A DNA stretch of 64,000 bases from Aulostomus chinensis (taxonomy: Eukaryota; Chordata; Actinopteri; Syngnathiformes; Aulostomidae), in contig JBBMOA010000021.1 in NCBI GenBank assembly GCA_037954235.1, positions 2,262,501 to 2,326,500 on the forward strand, read 5' to 3'. Below the pieces are notes generated by a model. It did not search any database. It was not told the origin of the DNA and saw only the letters and a list, made by a program, of their open reading frames with translations. Below are positions 35,496-49,500 of the stretch, piece after piece. Numbering within the stretch: position 1 is the stretch's first letter; each line of letters opens with the position of its first letter. The position numbers and the translations under genes are program-made.

Positions 35496-38400
35496 GTATT
35501 CAGACGACAGGAAGTCCTCTTCAAGATCAGTCTTTGAAATGGGAAAGTTGTTGATTGTATGTGTTGGCTGACAGAGAGAGGCATCGCCACCGGGAGAGTC
35601 GGAGGTCCCAGTCACCTGACCGCCACAGGAAGAGACCAAGAAGGTGTGTTCCATTATTTAACTGCTCCTTACCTCGCTGGCTTCTCTCAACCTGTGCTTG
35701 TGGCGGGACTACACATCAGTGCTGCAATATACTGCAATACTTCCTCTTATCCTACAGCACTGATATACCAACACAGAATTGGGATATTTTTAGTTCAGCT
35801 GCTTTCTCACAGCCAGCGGGGAAAAAAAACACAGAATCCAATTTTTGAAATCATCGTCAGGATTTGTTGTTGTGTTCTGTCCTCGCTCCAAGTCACAAAC
35901 ACAACACTGTTTATTTCCTGACAGTCTGCTTCTGTTTATTCACCCCCACATTGTGTTGCTACACATGTATGATGCTGAAACACAAAGGCTGATACCTTTT
36001 TGTGTTGGCTTTAAAAAAAAAAAAAAAATCTTTAGACATTTGACTTCTGAGGTAAAAAGTTAATTTTGGACTCTGTTGTCAACCAGAACCTCTCTCCTCC
36101 AAAATAATGAAGTTTTTCTTTACAAATGTGAAACGTTCCAGGACCAAAATAAAATATTGAATAATTTTCTTGGATTTGCCAGAACTCTGGATTCCCAGTG
36201 AGTAAGCTGACATACGTCATTATGTAGTAGGAGCAGGAGGCTCACGTGACCTGATCCTGTCATAAGAAACGGTTCTTCGTCTGTGCTTCACAGTCGCTCA
36301 ACAAGCAGAGACAGGAAACGCGGTCGCTGGGAGGAGGACAGGGACCGGAGGTCGGAGAGTTCCTCGGGTGTGAGCAGAGATCGCGGCTACTCCACCCGGA
36401 GCCGAGAGTCCGAGGAGACGTTTGGCGACAGAGACCGGGATCGAGAGAGGGAGCGGGAACAGGAGCGGGACAAAGAGAAAGAGAGGGGGGACGATGAGAA
36501 GGAGGATGAGAATCTTCTGAAACCCGCCTGGATCCGCTGCACCCACGCTGAGAACTACTACTCCAACGACCCCATGGACCAAGTGGTACATCGCTCCATC
36601 CACTCGTTCTTTGTTTCTCCATCAGCATTGTAGCATTTCAACTGTTGGCCTCCCTGCTCTCTGTGATATCAGCGTCTGTCACTTAAAATCATTCGTCGAC
36701 CAGAAGTTGCTGACTACAATTAATAACATCACCATGGCAACATCAAACACCCACCCAGGACATTGCGTCCTGTATTATTCTCATCTTCCTAGTTTGTGTT
36801 GATTGTGATGTGGATGTGAAGCCAGGTACTCACACCTGAGTGCTGGGGAAGCACATATGTAATTTGCGTGTTTTCCCATCTGCGTGTGAAGTGCATTATT
36901 CACCGTTACCACGGCTGAACGCCATAGAGAGTGACTGGTTTTGCAAACACAGGAGACTCTCCCTCTCTGCCTTCTGCAGCCTCATTGTGGGTGTTATTTG
37001 GTTTGCTGCTCCTTGGTGACCCGTGTTTTCCAGTCTTTCAGTTGCAAACTAGCACCTGGCCTCTCAAACACTTCCCGCCAAACACTGCCCTCTGCTGGTG
37101 GTCAGTAATGTTTGTCTGCTTCTACCTGAACAGTCTTTGAATGAACCCAAAGATGTGGGAAATGTTGAGATGGACATTAGCTTGTACTACGACCACGACC
37201 ACTGCTGTGGCCCTCATGACTGCTCCTCCCCCAGGAAAGTGTTTGAGAGGCTCATCATCTGACTTTGTCATTCCAGGGAGACTCCACAGTAGTGGGGACC
37301 AGTAAACTGCGGGACCTGTACGAGCGCTTTGAGGAAGAGCTGGGGAGGAGACAGGAGCGAGCTAAAGAAGCTCGACCCAAATGGGAGCCACCAAAGACCA
37401 AACTGGATGAGGATCCCGGTGAGCCATCCTGCAGGATTCCTAATTATGAGGGCTTTCCTCAACGCGTCTCTTGCAATAATACAGTTTTACTTGCATACGG
37501 CGTGACAGTGTGAGACAATTTCAGGTGGTCGCTGAAGATTGATGTTATAGCACTCAAGTTGCGCAGAAATCAGAACGCATCCATGTCATGGTTACATTTT
37601 GCTGTGGATCGTACCAAGTGATGCATCCACTAACTTGGAGTACTGACGTTTGAAATTCTGTTTCAGGAAATACTGTGCTGTTCTGTAAGAAGTGTGTGTG
37701 TTTTGTTGAGATTATTAGAGAGAGACAAATCAGCCGCTCCATGAGTTACATGGACTTTTAAGAAGAGAGGGAGTGGTGCAGGCTACGTTCAGGCACCAGG
37801 ACCCTGAGGAATGATAGAAACATTCATGCTGTCATCGTGGATCTTTTTTTTTTTTTCTTAGAGCACAGACACAAGATGCTGGAAAATCTTGAACCTGTAC
37901 CTTGAAAATGCTTTGAAAAGTGCTTGAATCTGACTTGAGGAGGGTTGCAGGAACCCTTCACTCCTGTGCTTGAATCCCTCAGGACGCATCTTGATACCAG
38001 GTCTGAACGGAGCCTTACATCTCCATCTTTTAGTGAGCGTGTTAGTTGTGTAGGATAAGTGCGACTAAATGAGAGACAATTCATACATCTGTTGGCAAGC
38101 TGTTGCTATTTACATCCATAAAACCTCTCTGCTGTCTCCTCAGCGGTGCATTAGGCTGAGACAGAGATTAATTTCAGTGTTTATGATGTTATCTGCGGGG
38201 CTGTCAGCTTGAGTGTCTCTTTCAGAGTCTTAATGAAAGTCATCTCTCTGCTTAATATGTGGCTGCAGATCTCGCTGAGAGAAAGTTGTTCTGAAAAGTA
38301 GAATCCATTGAAATATTCAAACGATGGATCAAACATAGTGATTGGTAATCGCTGCCACTCTATATTTGTCTGCCTAAATAAACTGAGAAGATTGAAGAAT

Positions 38401-41400
38401 GTAATGTCTAAAAATATCACCAGTATTGTGTGAGTAATTATTCCTCCACGCAGTCTGAAAGCATTTTGATGGATTGCTTCCCTGACACTCAGTACAATAG
38501 TTGGCGAGGGCACAGCCGAGCCGATCCGCTTGCCCTGCTCCGGCTTACCGAATTATGTTTCGCCCCTGTAATGCTGGAATGATTAAAGACCTTTTTTGGT
38601 TTTCAGATGACAGCAGCAGTGACTCAGAGTGTGAGTCAGACGGCGAAGGCAGCAGCTGCTCCAGCAGCTCTGACTCGGAGGTTTTCGATGTCATCGCTGA
38701 GATCAAGAGGAAGAAGGCTCACCCCGACCGGCTTCATGAGGAGCTCTGGTACAATGACCCGGGACAGGTTGGTCTCTGCTGGAGCTCCTCCTGGATGTCC
38801 AGATTGGATTTTATTTTGTTTTGAAACATTTATTATATTACCAAACCAAAGGCATCTTCATGGTTGTGTTAATCGTGTTCATCCACAGTTCTTTGTTTCC
38901 CCTCCCTCAACCGGGTCCTTGTACGGCTGTTGCCCCTGCGCTGGTGACAGAACGGAGGCAGCATGTTCTCCCGTTGTACCGTCATTGGTACCTGCATCCT
39001 ATTCTAGTTTGCACAGTATCTCAGGCAATTATTTGGAGGGCATTTCTTCAAATTTGGCTCAAATGTCCACTGGGATCCGAGGATGAACTGAAAAGATTTT
39101 GGCGGTCAAAGGTCAAGGTCACCTCACATAAAGGCGATACCTTAGAAACGACTCTAGGAACTTTCCTTAGAATGGCCTCAAACGTTCTCTTGGATCTTCA
39201 GCATGACCCGAAAACATAATGGAGATAAAAGCTCCAAGTCACTGTCACAGAGGCGTAGAACCACGTGGCAGAAAATCACATTGCACTTTACATTGCCGGT
39301 TTCATAGTAACTGTAAGATCACACGGCAGTTGTATGCCTCTGACCTCCACAATCCCCTCATTTCATCCGTGAGTGGACGTTTGTGCCAGTGGGACGACCT
39401 GAAGAACAACCTGTGTTGTAATGTTGCCACCGGGTGGCACCATGACTAATCTGCTCTCGAAGGTGATGTGTTCTTCCTTGGCCTGTTCTACCAAGTCTTC
39501 TGAAATTAGTTTAATTAATTATTAGATTAATTTTTTGTGTAATTCTGCTGAGCGTCACTGTAAACGGGCGGCGGCTGTGCATCGTTGGCCACTATCTTCA
39601 TGCGAGTGCTTGCGTATACAAACAAACTCAAGTCTGCGTTTGCCTGGATGTTCCATTCCTTAATACCACAGCGATTAAGACTCAAACCCAGAGTGAGAGA
39701 GCAGAGGCAGGACTTTGTTGCTTAGAGACATGAAGTGTCCATCAGCTCGCTGTTGAGTCTGATTTACGTATTTTCTCTCTGTCCAGATGAATGATGGTCC
39801 CTTGTGTAAGTGCAGTGCCAAGGCCAGACGGACAGGGATCCGCCACAGCATCTACCCGGGGGAGGAGGTGAGACATGCCGTGAATAAATCACCCTTTCAT
39901 AACCTTGAAGTTTTGTTACGGAGGGGCAAGGACATTATTCTAGTCAAACTAAATGTATTCTCTCTAGTCGCTATTGCATTAGAGGCACCATAAATACAAT
40001 TTTATTCTCCCAGTGTGCAAAATGATGATATTCCATTTTTGAGGCTTTGACAAGGGAGCTGATCTATTCCAGAAACTCTTCGATTATTTGGCCAGGTGCT
40101 GAGATTCCTGTTTTTTTCATGACTCATTTTCTGGCCCTCGTGTGGTCTGGGACAATAACTCCCAGCTCATGATCCCAACTTCAACTACCACATTCTAGCA
40201 ACAACACATCAGCAAAGGACAGCCTATCACATATCACCCTGCTGTAAAAATAGCTGCGGTGATTATTGACATCAGCTCACAGACAGATTTTGACTCACCA
40301 GTCGATGTTTTAGGTGTCATTTGAATGTCATGCTAGACCTTTAAAATTGATTGGACTGAAATTGGCTCCTAATCTGTTAATCAGTTGACTAATTGCTCGT
40401 TATGATGGAGATCAGTTGTAGAACTGTTCAGTTTGGTGTTTGTGTGAGTCTGCACACAACATATTATCAGAGTGAGTCTCTCCTTGTCCATCGTCACCAG
40501 AGTCAGAGAAAAAGACAGAGACCCTTCTCCAGCAGAGCTGAGAACCAGGCTAGTTAGCTTAGCACAATGGCTGTTAGTGGGTGGGAAGTGTTAGCATCAG
40601 CTAGCTCAGGTCCATGTTTGTTAGCTTAGCATAGTGGCTGGTAGTGGGTGGGAAGTGTTAGCATCAGCTAGCCCAGGTCCAGGATGCTGGTTAGCTTAGC
40701 ACAATGGCTGGTAGCGGGTGGGAAGTGTTAGCATCAGCTAGCTCAGGTCCAGTTTTGTTATCTTAGCACAGTGGCTGGTAGCGGGTGGGAAGTGTTAGCA
40801 TCAGCTAGCTCAGGTCCAGGTTTGTTATCTTAGCACAGTGGCTGGTAGTGGGTGGGAAGTGTTAGCATCAGTTAGCTCAGGTCCAGGCTAGTTATCTTAG
40901 CCCAGTGGCTGGTTGTGGGTGGAAGTGTTAGCATCAGCTAGCTCAGGTCCAGGATGCTGGTGTGTCCAGCAGGAATCCTCCTCCTCATCATCATCAGTAG
41001 CAGCAGTCGCTCTTCTAGTCCTCAACAAACCTTTGGTTCTGTTGACCCAAGTTCCAGTGGAGCTTTGGAGGTGCTGCGTCAAATCACTGCGCCCAGTCAG
41101 GAAAGTAGTTCCGGCTACGTGTCTGATTCTACCACGACAATGTCTCCTCATGTTAAACTGGTATTCATCACCAAGGTTACACACAACCCTCCTGATATTA
41201 ATGCAGGCAGGGACAGAGCTATGCTAACACTTCCCACCCACTACCAGTCATTGTGCAAAGCTAACTAGCCTGGGTTGTAGATGAACACAACTCACACAAA
41301 CATCCATACCACTTCATTTGTGCTACATTCCACAGACAACATGACATATGTATCAACTAGTGTGTGTCTTTTCCAGCCCGTGAAACAGTGCCGTCCTATG

Positions 41401-43500
41401 AACAATAACGCAGGAAAACTCTTCCACTACAGGATCACGGTGTCTCCACCCACCAACTTCCTGGTATGAACCTGTCTCTTATATCAAACCACTAAAGTAA
41501 AAGAATGGTTAAGATGATACTTGGGTGTGGAATCGCAGCGCTGATGTTCAGACAGTCTGATCTTCAAGTGTGGGGATAAATCTGTCTTCCTCTGCTGCAG
41601 CACGTGTCATGTATCATGTCAGCCATCACTATATGGGTTCTGTTGTGCTGTAATTTAGCTGTGGTGTTGTAGCGACCTGCTGTTTGGTGTTTCAGACTGA
41701 CAGGCCGACGGTGATTGAGTATGATGACCACGAGTACCTGTTCGAAGGCTTCTCCCTCTTCTCCCACACTCTGCTCACCAACGTAAGCTGCCGTTGATTC
41801 ACTAGCCGCTGATGCTGCATGAATTTTGCACCACAACATCTCTGACAGCGGATGTCACCGTACTGCCTAATTGTTATTTATTCATCTGCTCGCTTTGCAA
41901 TTCGTATCACTTTGGTTTTCAAGGCAGACGTCACACTGAATTTTCTTGACAGTTGTTTTTCAATGATTCATGTTTAACCTAACAAAGGTTTCTTCTCTGC
42001 GTTGACTGACAGTTGCCGCCATCATCCGAGCAAAAAAAGACACAATGTCAGAATGTTTGCAGTTGTGGAGCTGAAGTCTCATCTGACAGGTCGAAGGGCC
42101 CAGTCACACCAACGTTGTTTAGTCCAGAATTTAAGATTTCTTCAGTTTGATCCCAACCAAAGTCAGGGTTATGAAATCCCCCCACGCTCTTGAAAGTTGT
42201 CAGACAAAATAGTTGGACCTCTGTAAACTCTGGGACTTTGGTATTGTGGTGCTGCAGCAGCGTCCAGTCAACATGTCACGTTCTACACACTTAAGGTGTC
42301 AAAATTATAAAATTCCAGATTAATACTGCAAATCATATCACACTCGCAGCATATCTCAAATTAATTGCAACTGAATTTTTTTTTTTTATTAAACTTGGAG
42401 CCCGTAATCTGTGATTAAATTAATCCCTCACTGCTTAATCAAAGAATTCAGTCGGACGAACATGTTGAAGTCAAAGTCCACTTTTATTCTGAGTCCCACT
42501 CTAATCAGCAGTCTCTCGTGTGCTGACTGGAGGATGTCGGCTCTGTAAAGTGAAAAGTTTGAAAGTTTGGAAAGTCCCACATCCCAATTTATGATCAGTT
42601 TGCCAGGAGAAATGTTCCCTGTCTTGAAGTGGCGCTGATGATTCGGAACACCGGTTGAGCCCTACGGACAAAATGAAAATGGCCGTTAAAGGTCACCTGT
42701 CAGGGGCATCTCTGCTTCGTATGATAATGAAATGCTACTGATGGTAAATACTGAATATTTAGGGTTGATCTAGACCCTCTTATTATCCTTTAAAAAAGTG
42801 AAAATTGAAATAAGCAACAGTGAAAAGAGAAAGACATGCAAATCTGAGGATTTTGATGTTTTTTTTAAACACTTTCCTCCTTTACCCCAGCAGTGTGAGC
42901 GTTGCTGGTTCATCTGCCTTACTGCCCTATGAACAGAGCTGAAGGAAAAGTTCTCCTTGAACATCTTCGTGTTCGTTTCAGCCGTATAGACCAGTCTTGA
43001 TAATCCACCCACGTCTACTTTGAATGTATTCTCTTTATGAAGTGTGAACCTGCCAGACTGCTGCTCTGCCGCGTAAAGCACCTAGGTTCATGAGAGGTTT
43101 TATTGCCCCCCCCAACTCTCCGTACAGTACCTCGTCTTGTTGCCAACCAGCCCTTAAGTCTCTGACAGCAACACATCTCTAAAATAACTTCACATCAGCT
43201 TTTGGCTTGGTGTCAGATTCCTCGTTGCCCGGACAAAGTGCTCCTCTCTCCCTGCGCTGACCTTGCTGCCGAGTCCTCTCTTCCACTTTTGAAGACCCAT
43301 CAATGACTGTCAAGCATTAGAGGGGTAGCGACTTAAAAGGACCATTTGAGCTGCATGTCTGGAGGAAGTTTAAAGGGAGCACAGAATCAATAGGGCGCCA
43401 CCACCAAAACTCATGAGAAATTGTTCACATTTTTTGCATCTGCTGGCCTTATTTTAGTGAGTAATAAGCCACTTGGTCAATATGTATGTATGTGTATGTA

Positions 43501-43552
<52 letters not shown>

Positions 43553-46500
43553 TGCAGCTTGAAAAGAGTGGTGAGGATTAGCCATGATTTGAACTGGATA
43601 ATTTAAGCAGCCCTTGTTAAAAGCCGGGGTAAATGCTTCATGGCGGTGTGGGGATTAGAAACCTTGGAGCGTGCTGATATTAGCCCCCCGCTAGTTAGCC
43701 GCCGGGATGGGCAAGAATAAATGTGGCTCGCAGGTTAATCTCTTAAAATCGCTCCCCTCTGCTCTGACAACAAAGAGCGTGTAACTAGGGAGATTAAACA
43801 AAGAAGAGCAGGCTTATCTGTTTAGTCATATTTGAGTTACTTAAATGTCAAGAGTGGCTCTGTGTGTGTTGATGCATGTGAAAATACGGTGCATACATGT
43901 TCCGGGGGGATAGCAGGAGTTTCTACACTCGCTATTTTGGCAGAGCTGCGGTTTTAATGAGTTTCCTTGAGAAGCTGTAACCTCTGCCTAACGCCATGGT
44001 AATGAGTGGGCCCATCCTTTCTTCATCTCGTCCTCTGCTCCTTTCATCATCACAGATTCCATTGTGCCGTGTGATCCGCTTCAACATAGATTACACCATT
44101 CACTTCATAGAGGAGATGACACCGGAGGTCAGTAAAACCCCACTTTATCTTGCCAGCTCTTTCTCACCTCTTTGTTTTTATCTGAAGTGGCTGAGTGTGA
44201 GTGCCACTGAGCCACGTCACCCCCACACCTCAGTGCCCCCGTCAGCCAAGGTGCTAATCCTTTTAGAGGAGGGAAAAGAGATTCTTTTTAACCTGCGCAG
44301 GTTGATTACATCGATAAGACAGCTTAGGTGATAAAGTTAGAGGATTGGATTTACTTACTCTTCACGGCTCTATGCTTTTCATTGTCTGCTGCTACTGTAT
44401 AGAAGTGACGGGCCATAAGAATATAAAATCTCTGGTATTTTTCACATCTGATTTATAATTTTTATCAATTCAAAAAAGGACAAAACATAGTGAGTGAGCC
44501 TCGTTGACATGGCACCTTCTCCATCTTCGTGCTCCTCTTAGAGCTGTGCAGTGTTGCCTCATTCTCTCAATCAGCAACTGGGAATTCAGTGTCAGGGAAG
44601 TGCTGGAACCAGGAGGATCAAACCAGTAACCCTCTGATTACTAGACAGCCACTCTACCTCCCGAGCCACGCCGCCAACAAAAGTCATATGAATTTATTTC
44701 TCTTTCTTACCCTGTAACTGGGACCTTTCTCACCATTCCTCGCGCTGTCAAGTGGGTTTCGGGGCCCTGCTACTGGCCCAGCCTTCTGTTTGAGATGCTG
44801 GAATAAGTGGTTGGCAACTACTGGCCGTGCTGCTGCTGTAGAGTCACAGACTTCAGCTTGATTTGATGGTGGGCCGGATTTTGCTCGCTCTGAGGTGCTG
44901 AGTCGTTGGCAGCCTGACTTGTTTGAGTTTCTTTAAGAAGCTCAGAAGCAAACTGAGGAAACTGAAACAAGAGCAGTCACCTGCGAACGCAGCGCCGTGA
45001 CCCGGATGATTGGGAACGCCAAGTCAGTCAGAGCCGCATTTTGAATACACACATTAGAAAAAGAGTGAGATGATGTGACCCCCCCGTGTGTTGAAGACCT
45101 ACTTGGTGAAGTCAAGGACCGGTACAGGTACCAGCTCCAGTGTGAACTCTACCTTACCCTAACAGTAATTACCCAAGACGTGTGGAAATCCATATGCATT
45201 TGAAATCCCTCCATAAACCAAAATGAGAATTGACAAATGAAATTAAATATACGGCCAAATCCAGCACTGCTGTCTCCGCCCTTTCAGAACTACTGCGTCC
45301 GAGGCCTGGAGCTCTTTGCCTCCTACTTGTTCCAGGACATTCTGGAGCTGTACGACTGGAACCTGACAGGTACGTCCACACGCCGGGCCTGTTGGCAGGT
45401 TCCTACACGTTCTCCCCTGAAGGGAACATGTTTCCGTTCTTCTGATCGACTCAGGCAGTAAGGAATAAGAATGTAGGACTTGAGCACAGAGTCATTTAAC
45501 TCTGAATGCCAAGCAGTTTCTTTTTGCTCCAGTCACATTTTCTCCCACTGCTAGACTGTGAACATGTTTACTACCTCTCATTATATATGTGTTTTTTGCA
45601 TCCTGCTACCTGTGGTTAAGTTGAATTTTTTGCAGATTTCTTGTTAAGCCCCTTTTGCTCTCAGCTGAGTCAATCGTGGCTCCCCAGTTTTGCTGCAAAA
45701 CTTATTAATTTTCACAGGATTGAGTTATTTTAATTAATTGTGCCAAAATTTTAAATGAGAAATGTTATTTAATGGGGAAATAAAAAAGCGTCAAGCCTAG
45801 ATTTAGTCAGAAAGTTGGAAATCAGACTTTACTTCATGTTTTTACAGCTTCTAGTTATGATTAATGGTGAAATTTTGGTGATTAATTTACTTTCTTTTAT
45901 TTAGATGAGCCTTACAAAGCTGCCGTTAGGATTTTTCGGGTTAGAGGGTCAACTTAGTAACTCGTACATGTTGTAATGTGTGTCCCTTATTACACATTCT
46001 GTGGAAAATAGAAATTGTCACTTATTAATGCATTCAAATAAAACATAGATTACATTCTGAGTTTCTTGTAAATAGGTTGAAAATGTATTAAAGCCGGCCG
46101 TGTCGTAAATACATATGACATTTTTATTAACCTGTGTTTATGACCCAATTTGTAAGAGAGTCACACATTTTATATTCCATCCCAGAGGCAGGCCAGGCTA
46201 ACATGTAATTATATCCTTATGAATTTAGCCTCGGCGGCTGTCCCGCTGAGCCCTTTATTTCACCGTAGGACACGAAGACGGGGCAACAAAAACAGAGCTT
46301 TTCTTTTTTTCCTCACACATCTCTGATGCAATGATTCTAATTCATTTTGATGAGCTTGTCAAGCGACAAAGTAGTGACGATTGTCTCAGCCTTAACTCTA
46401 CGCTCTCTGATTTTAAAACTGGTTTGAGAAGCGTGAGAGAGTTTGACCTATTATGATGCTTATTTCCAGCTCTGCATTTTTGGCTTTGCATGATTCACAG

Positions 46501-49500
46501 TTAAAAAAAGCATCTTTTTGTACGTTAGTCTGTCCGACGCGGGTCATTTTAGTTCCTGTTTCCTGTCGATTCTCCTCTACGAAGCTCAGTCTCTTCAGGT
46601 TGGCCGCGCCCTGCACTGATGAGCGGAAACTTGAGTGTCCAGAGGAGGTAGAAGTCTGATTGTTTGGCTCATCAGGATTTTTCTTAAATACATTATCCCC
46701 TCAATCTGTTGCTGGTTGTCTATTAAAACCCATATTAGTCTTGTATAGTGGGCGGGGAGTGATTACTGGCCGGGAAAAAAGGGAAGGAAAAAAGAGGAAT
46801 TAATCCTGAGAGAGGTAAGGAGGGTGCTGGTGCTGATACGTGGCGGAGGAGAGCTGATACCCATGTTTTAGTGATTTATTCTCCCTCCTGTGCCACAGAA
46901 ACAAAGAAATTTTCTTGAAAGAACTGTTTAGAATTTGTTAATTTGAGTCCCTGAATGCGAGGTAAGCACAGGCCCCTTTGAAGCCTGGTTCACAAGCCTG
47001 GTTGTAACGTTCTAAAGAGAACAGGCATGATTGGCCTCTGGTAAAAGTTCTCTTCTGCCCAAATAAGTACAGAAGTTTTCTTCTTTTCAGGCCCAGATTC
47101 TGACAACGAGGCCTTTGGGTGCCAGCAGTTCCATTTCATGCCCCGGTTTGTTCGCTTCTTACCCGGTGAGACCCCGATGACCCACTCTGTCTGTCCTGCT
47201 TTGTCTCCCTCTGCTGGCCAGTGGAGACATGCAATAAACATGCAATATAAAGGAGAGCTGCATTTCCCAGTAAAGAATATTTCTACGCTCGTTATTTTCT
47301 GAGAGGCTCAGTGTCCCAGTGAGTGAGTGTGTGTGTGCAGCTGTGCAGCTGCATGGTGTTCATTGCTGCTACACATGATGGTGCTGGTGCACCGTCGCAT
47401 CACTGCTGTGTTTGTTATGACAGCCGTGCCTACTTTCCATCAAGAAACAATTTCTCTCCTTGCGCTCCCAATTTAGAGGACTACAAACACTTATCTGCCT
47501 CTTTTACAAAAGCACAAATCTGATGTTTCTGATATCATCCGTGAAGAGAGAGAGGGGAGCAGAGGAGCTGTAATGATGAAAGTTTCAGGGACAGTGCGAG
47601 CGTCTGCATTTATTAGTGTCTCAGTGTGTTTCCAGTTCTGAGGATGTTCATGTGACTGTCCATGTGAACACAAGTAAATGGAGGTCAATCAATACTGCAT
47701 GAGTGTCTATTAAACGGACTCTATTTGACCTGCTGTATCTGTGCATTCGAGCGAGACTCTGCTCTTTCCCGGTGCTGTTGCATGGTTCTGAATGTTTCTC
47801 CAGAAGCCTATCATCATTATTTGCTGTCACGTCTTACGCAGCATGTGACCTTGCATGAGTGCCTCTGTTCATCTGTGCATTTCCCCAACAATGTGACTGC
47901 GGCGTATGCAGATATTTTCACTTCCTATCAGCTCAGAAACTCTCAGCAGTGGCGAAGCTTGAGCAGAAGCAAAGATGCTCACCAACCTTGATGTTTGGCC
48001 AAGGATTTTGAGCATTGAAAGTTGTACTTTTATCTGGACTTATTGAAACGCTTGCATGTGTGGGGAGAAGCTGACTTTTTTATATCAGTATTATTGAATC
48101 AAATCTGACTGAAGCCTGAAAACTTCCTATGCTCGTGTTTGCACATATTTGTACTCCAGTATGTCTTTATGGTCACAGATGAGCAGTATGTGATGAATAT
48201 AATTGAATACCTATTAAATTCATTTTGAATATTTTGTTATTTGTCTTCTGCTCCATGGAGGGGAAAAAAACAATTTTAAACAAAAAATTGGGAGTTGCAT
48301 TTGAAAAACTTAAATACAACAAATTTAATGAACTAATTGTGTTGCCTACCAACACGGCGGCTGCGTCACGTCCCCGTGTTGGTTGGGCGTCCGCTTAGAC
48401 ACAGCTGGTCGTGTCTGCAGGTGGGAGGTCAGGCGAGGGTTTGTGTTCTCGTCACAGCTCTAGCACCTCCTCTGGCTGGTTGGGGCATCTGGTGAAGGGA
48501 GGGGGAACTGGGGGTATTGCATGATCCTCCCACGTGCCACTTCCACCCTGATGAAACTCCTCGCCATGAGGTGAAAAGATGTGACGTGATGGAGGAAGCA
48601 TGCGGTAGTCTGTGGTGCTCCCTAGAGCATCAGAGGGGGCGGAGCAATGACCAGGACAGCTTGGAACTGGAGTGAAATCGGCTATGCATGTTCAGGGGAG
48701 ACAAAAATGGGAAAGGAAGGGAAAAAGGGTGCGTCGGTATGGCAATTAGTCTTAGACTGGATAAAACCGGACGGGTCTCACCAGGTCCTGCCCTCCTACC
48801 CTGCCTCGGCCTCAGCTTCTCATTCCTGATTGCAACATTATAGATCTTAGACAGATACAAACTGTTCTGTATTTTCATGTATCACTCTTGAGAAATTCAA
48901 CCCGGATGCGCTGGCCGGTCAGTGGTCACATGTCGAAGATGTTCTGAATGTATTTTATTGTGAAAGAGCAGGTGTTTGTCTCTGTGTCACCTCCGTGTGT
49001 GTTGGTAGATGGTGGGAAGGAAGTGCTCTCCATGCATCAGGTGCTGCTCTACCTGCTGCGCAGCAGCAAGCCTCTGGTCCCTGAGGAGGAGATTGCAGAC
49101 ATGCTGCAGTGGGAGGAGCTGGAGTGGCAGAAATATGCGGAGGAGTGCAAGGGCATGATCGTCACCAACCCGGGCATGGTAAGGCCTCTTTGTTACAGCG
49201 GGAGGTGGCCTTGTCTGCTGTTTCAAGGGCATCCGCCGCCCCCCAACCCCGACACTGCAGGAATAAGGCTCGTCCTGTTAGCCTGTGACATGAGCAACCT
49301 CACCTATTATCCCCAAGGGCGTTTGCTGTCATCGACACGATTCGGCCCAAAGCTTTTATGCTACGATGAAGTTGGTTAACCTTCTTGTGTGGCACATAAT
49401 TTAGAGGGAGGACAGTAATTGTGTCTGGGTAAAGGTGTCAAGATGTCATTGCTAGCTAAAGCATTGCATATGAACAGTCGATATGATTGTCTAACCTTTG

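Noticed and set aside
34642..35571. A complete 309-residue Pro-rich protein ending at 35571
   Set aside because: The homology to DROSHA leaves this frame at 35495 and resumes at 35575 with matching phase and GT-AG ends. The stop belongs to a 79-base intron.
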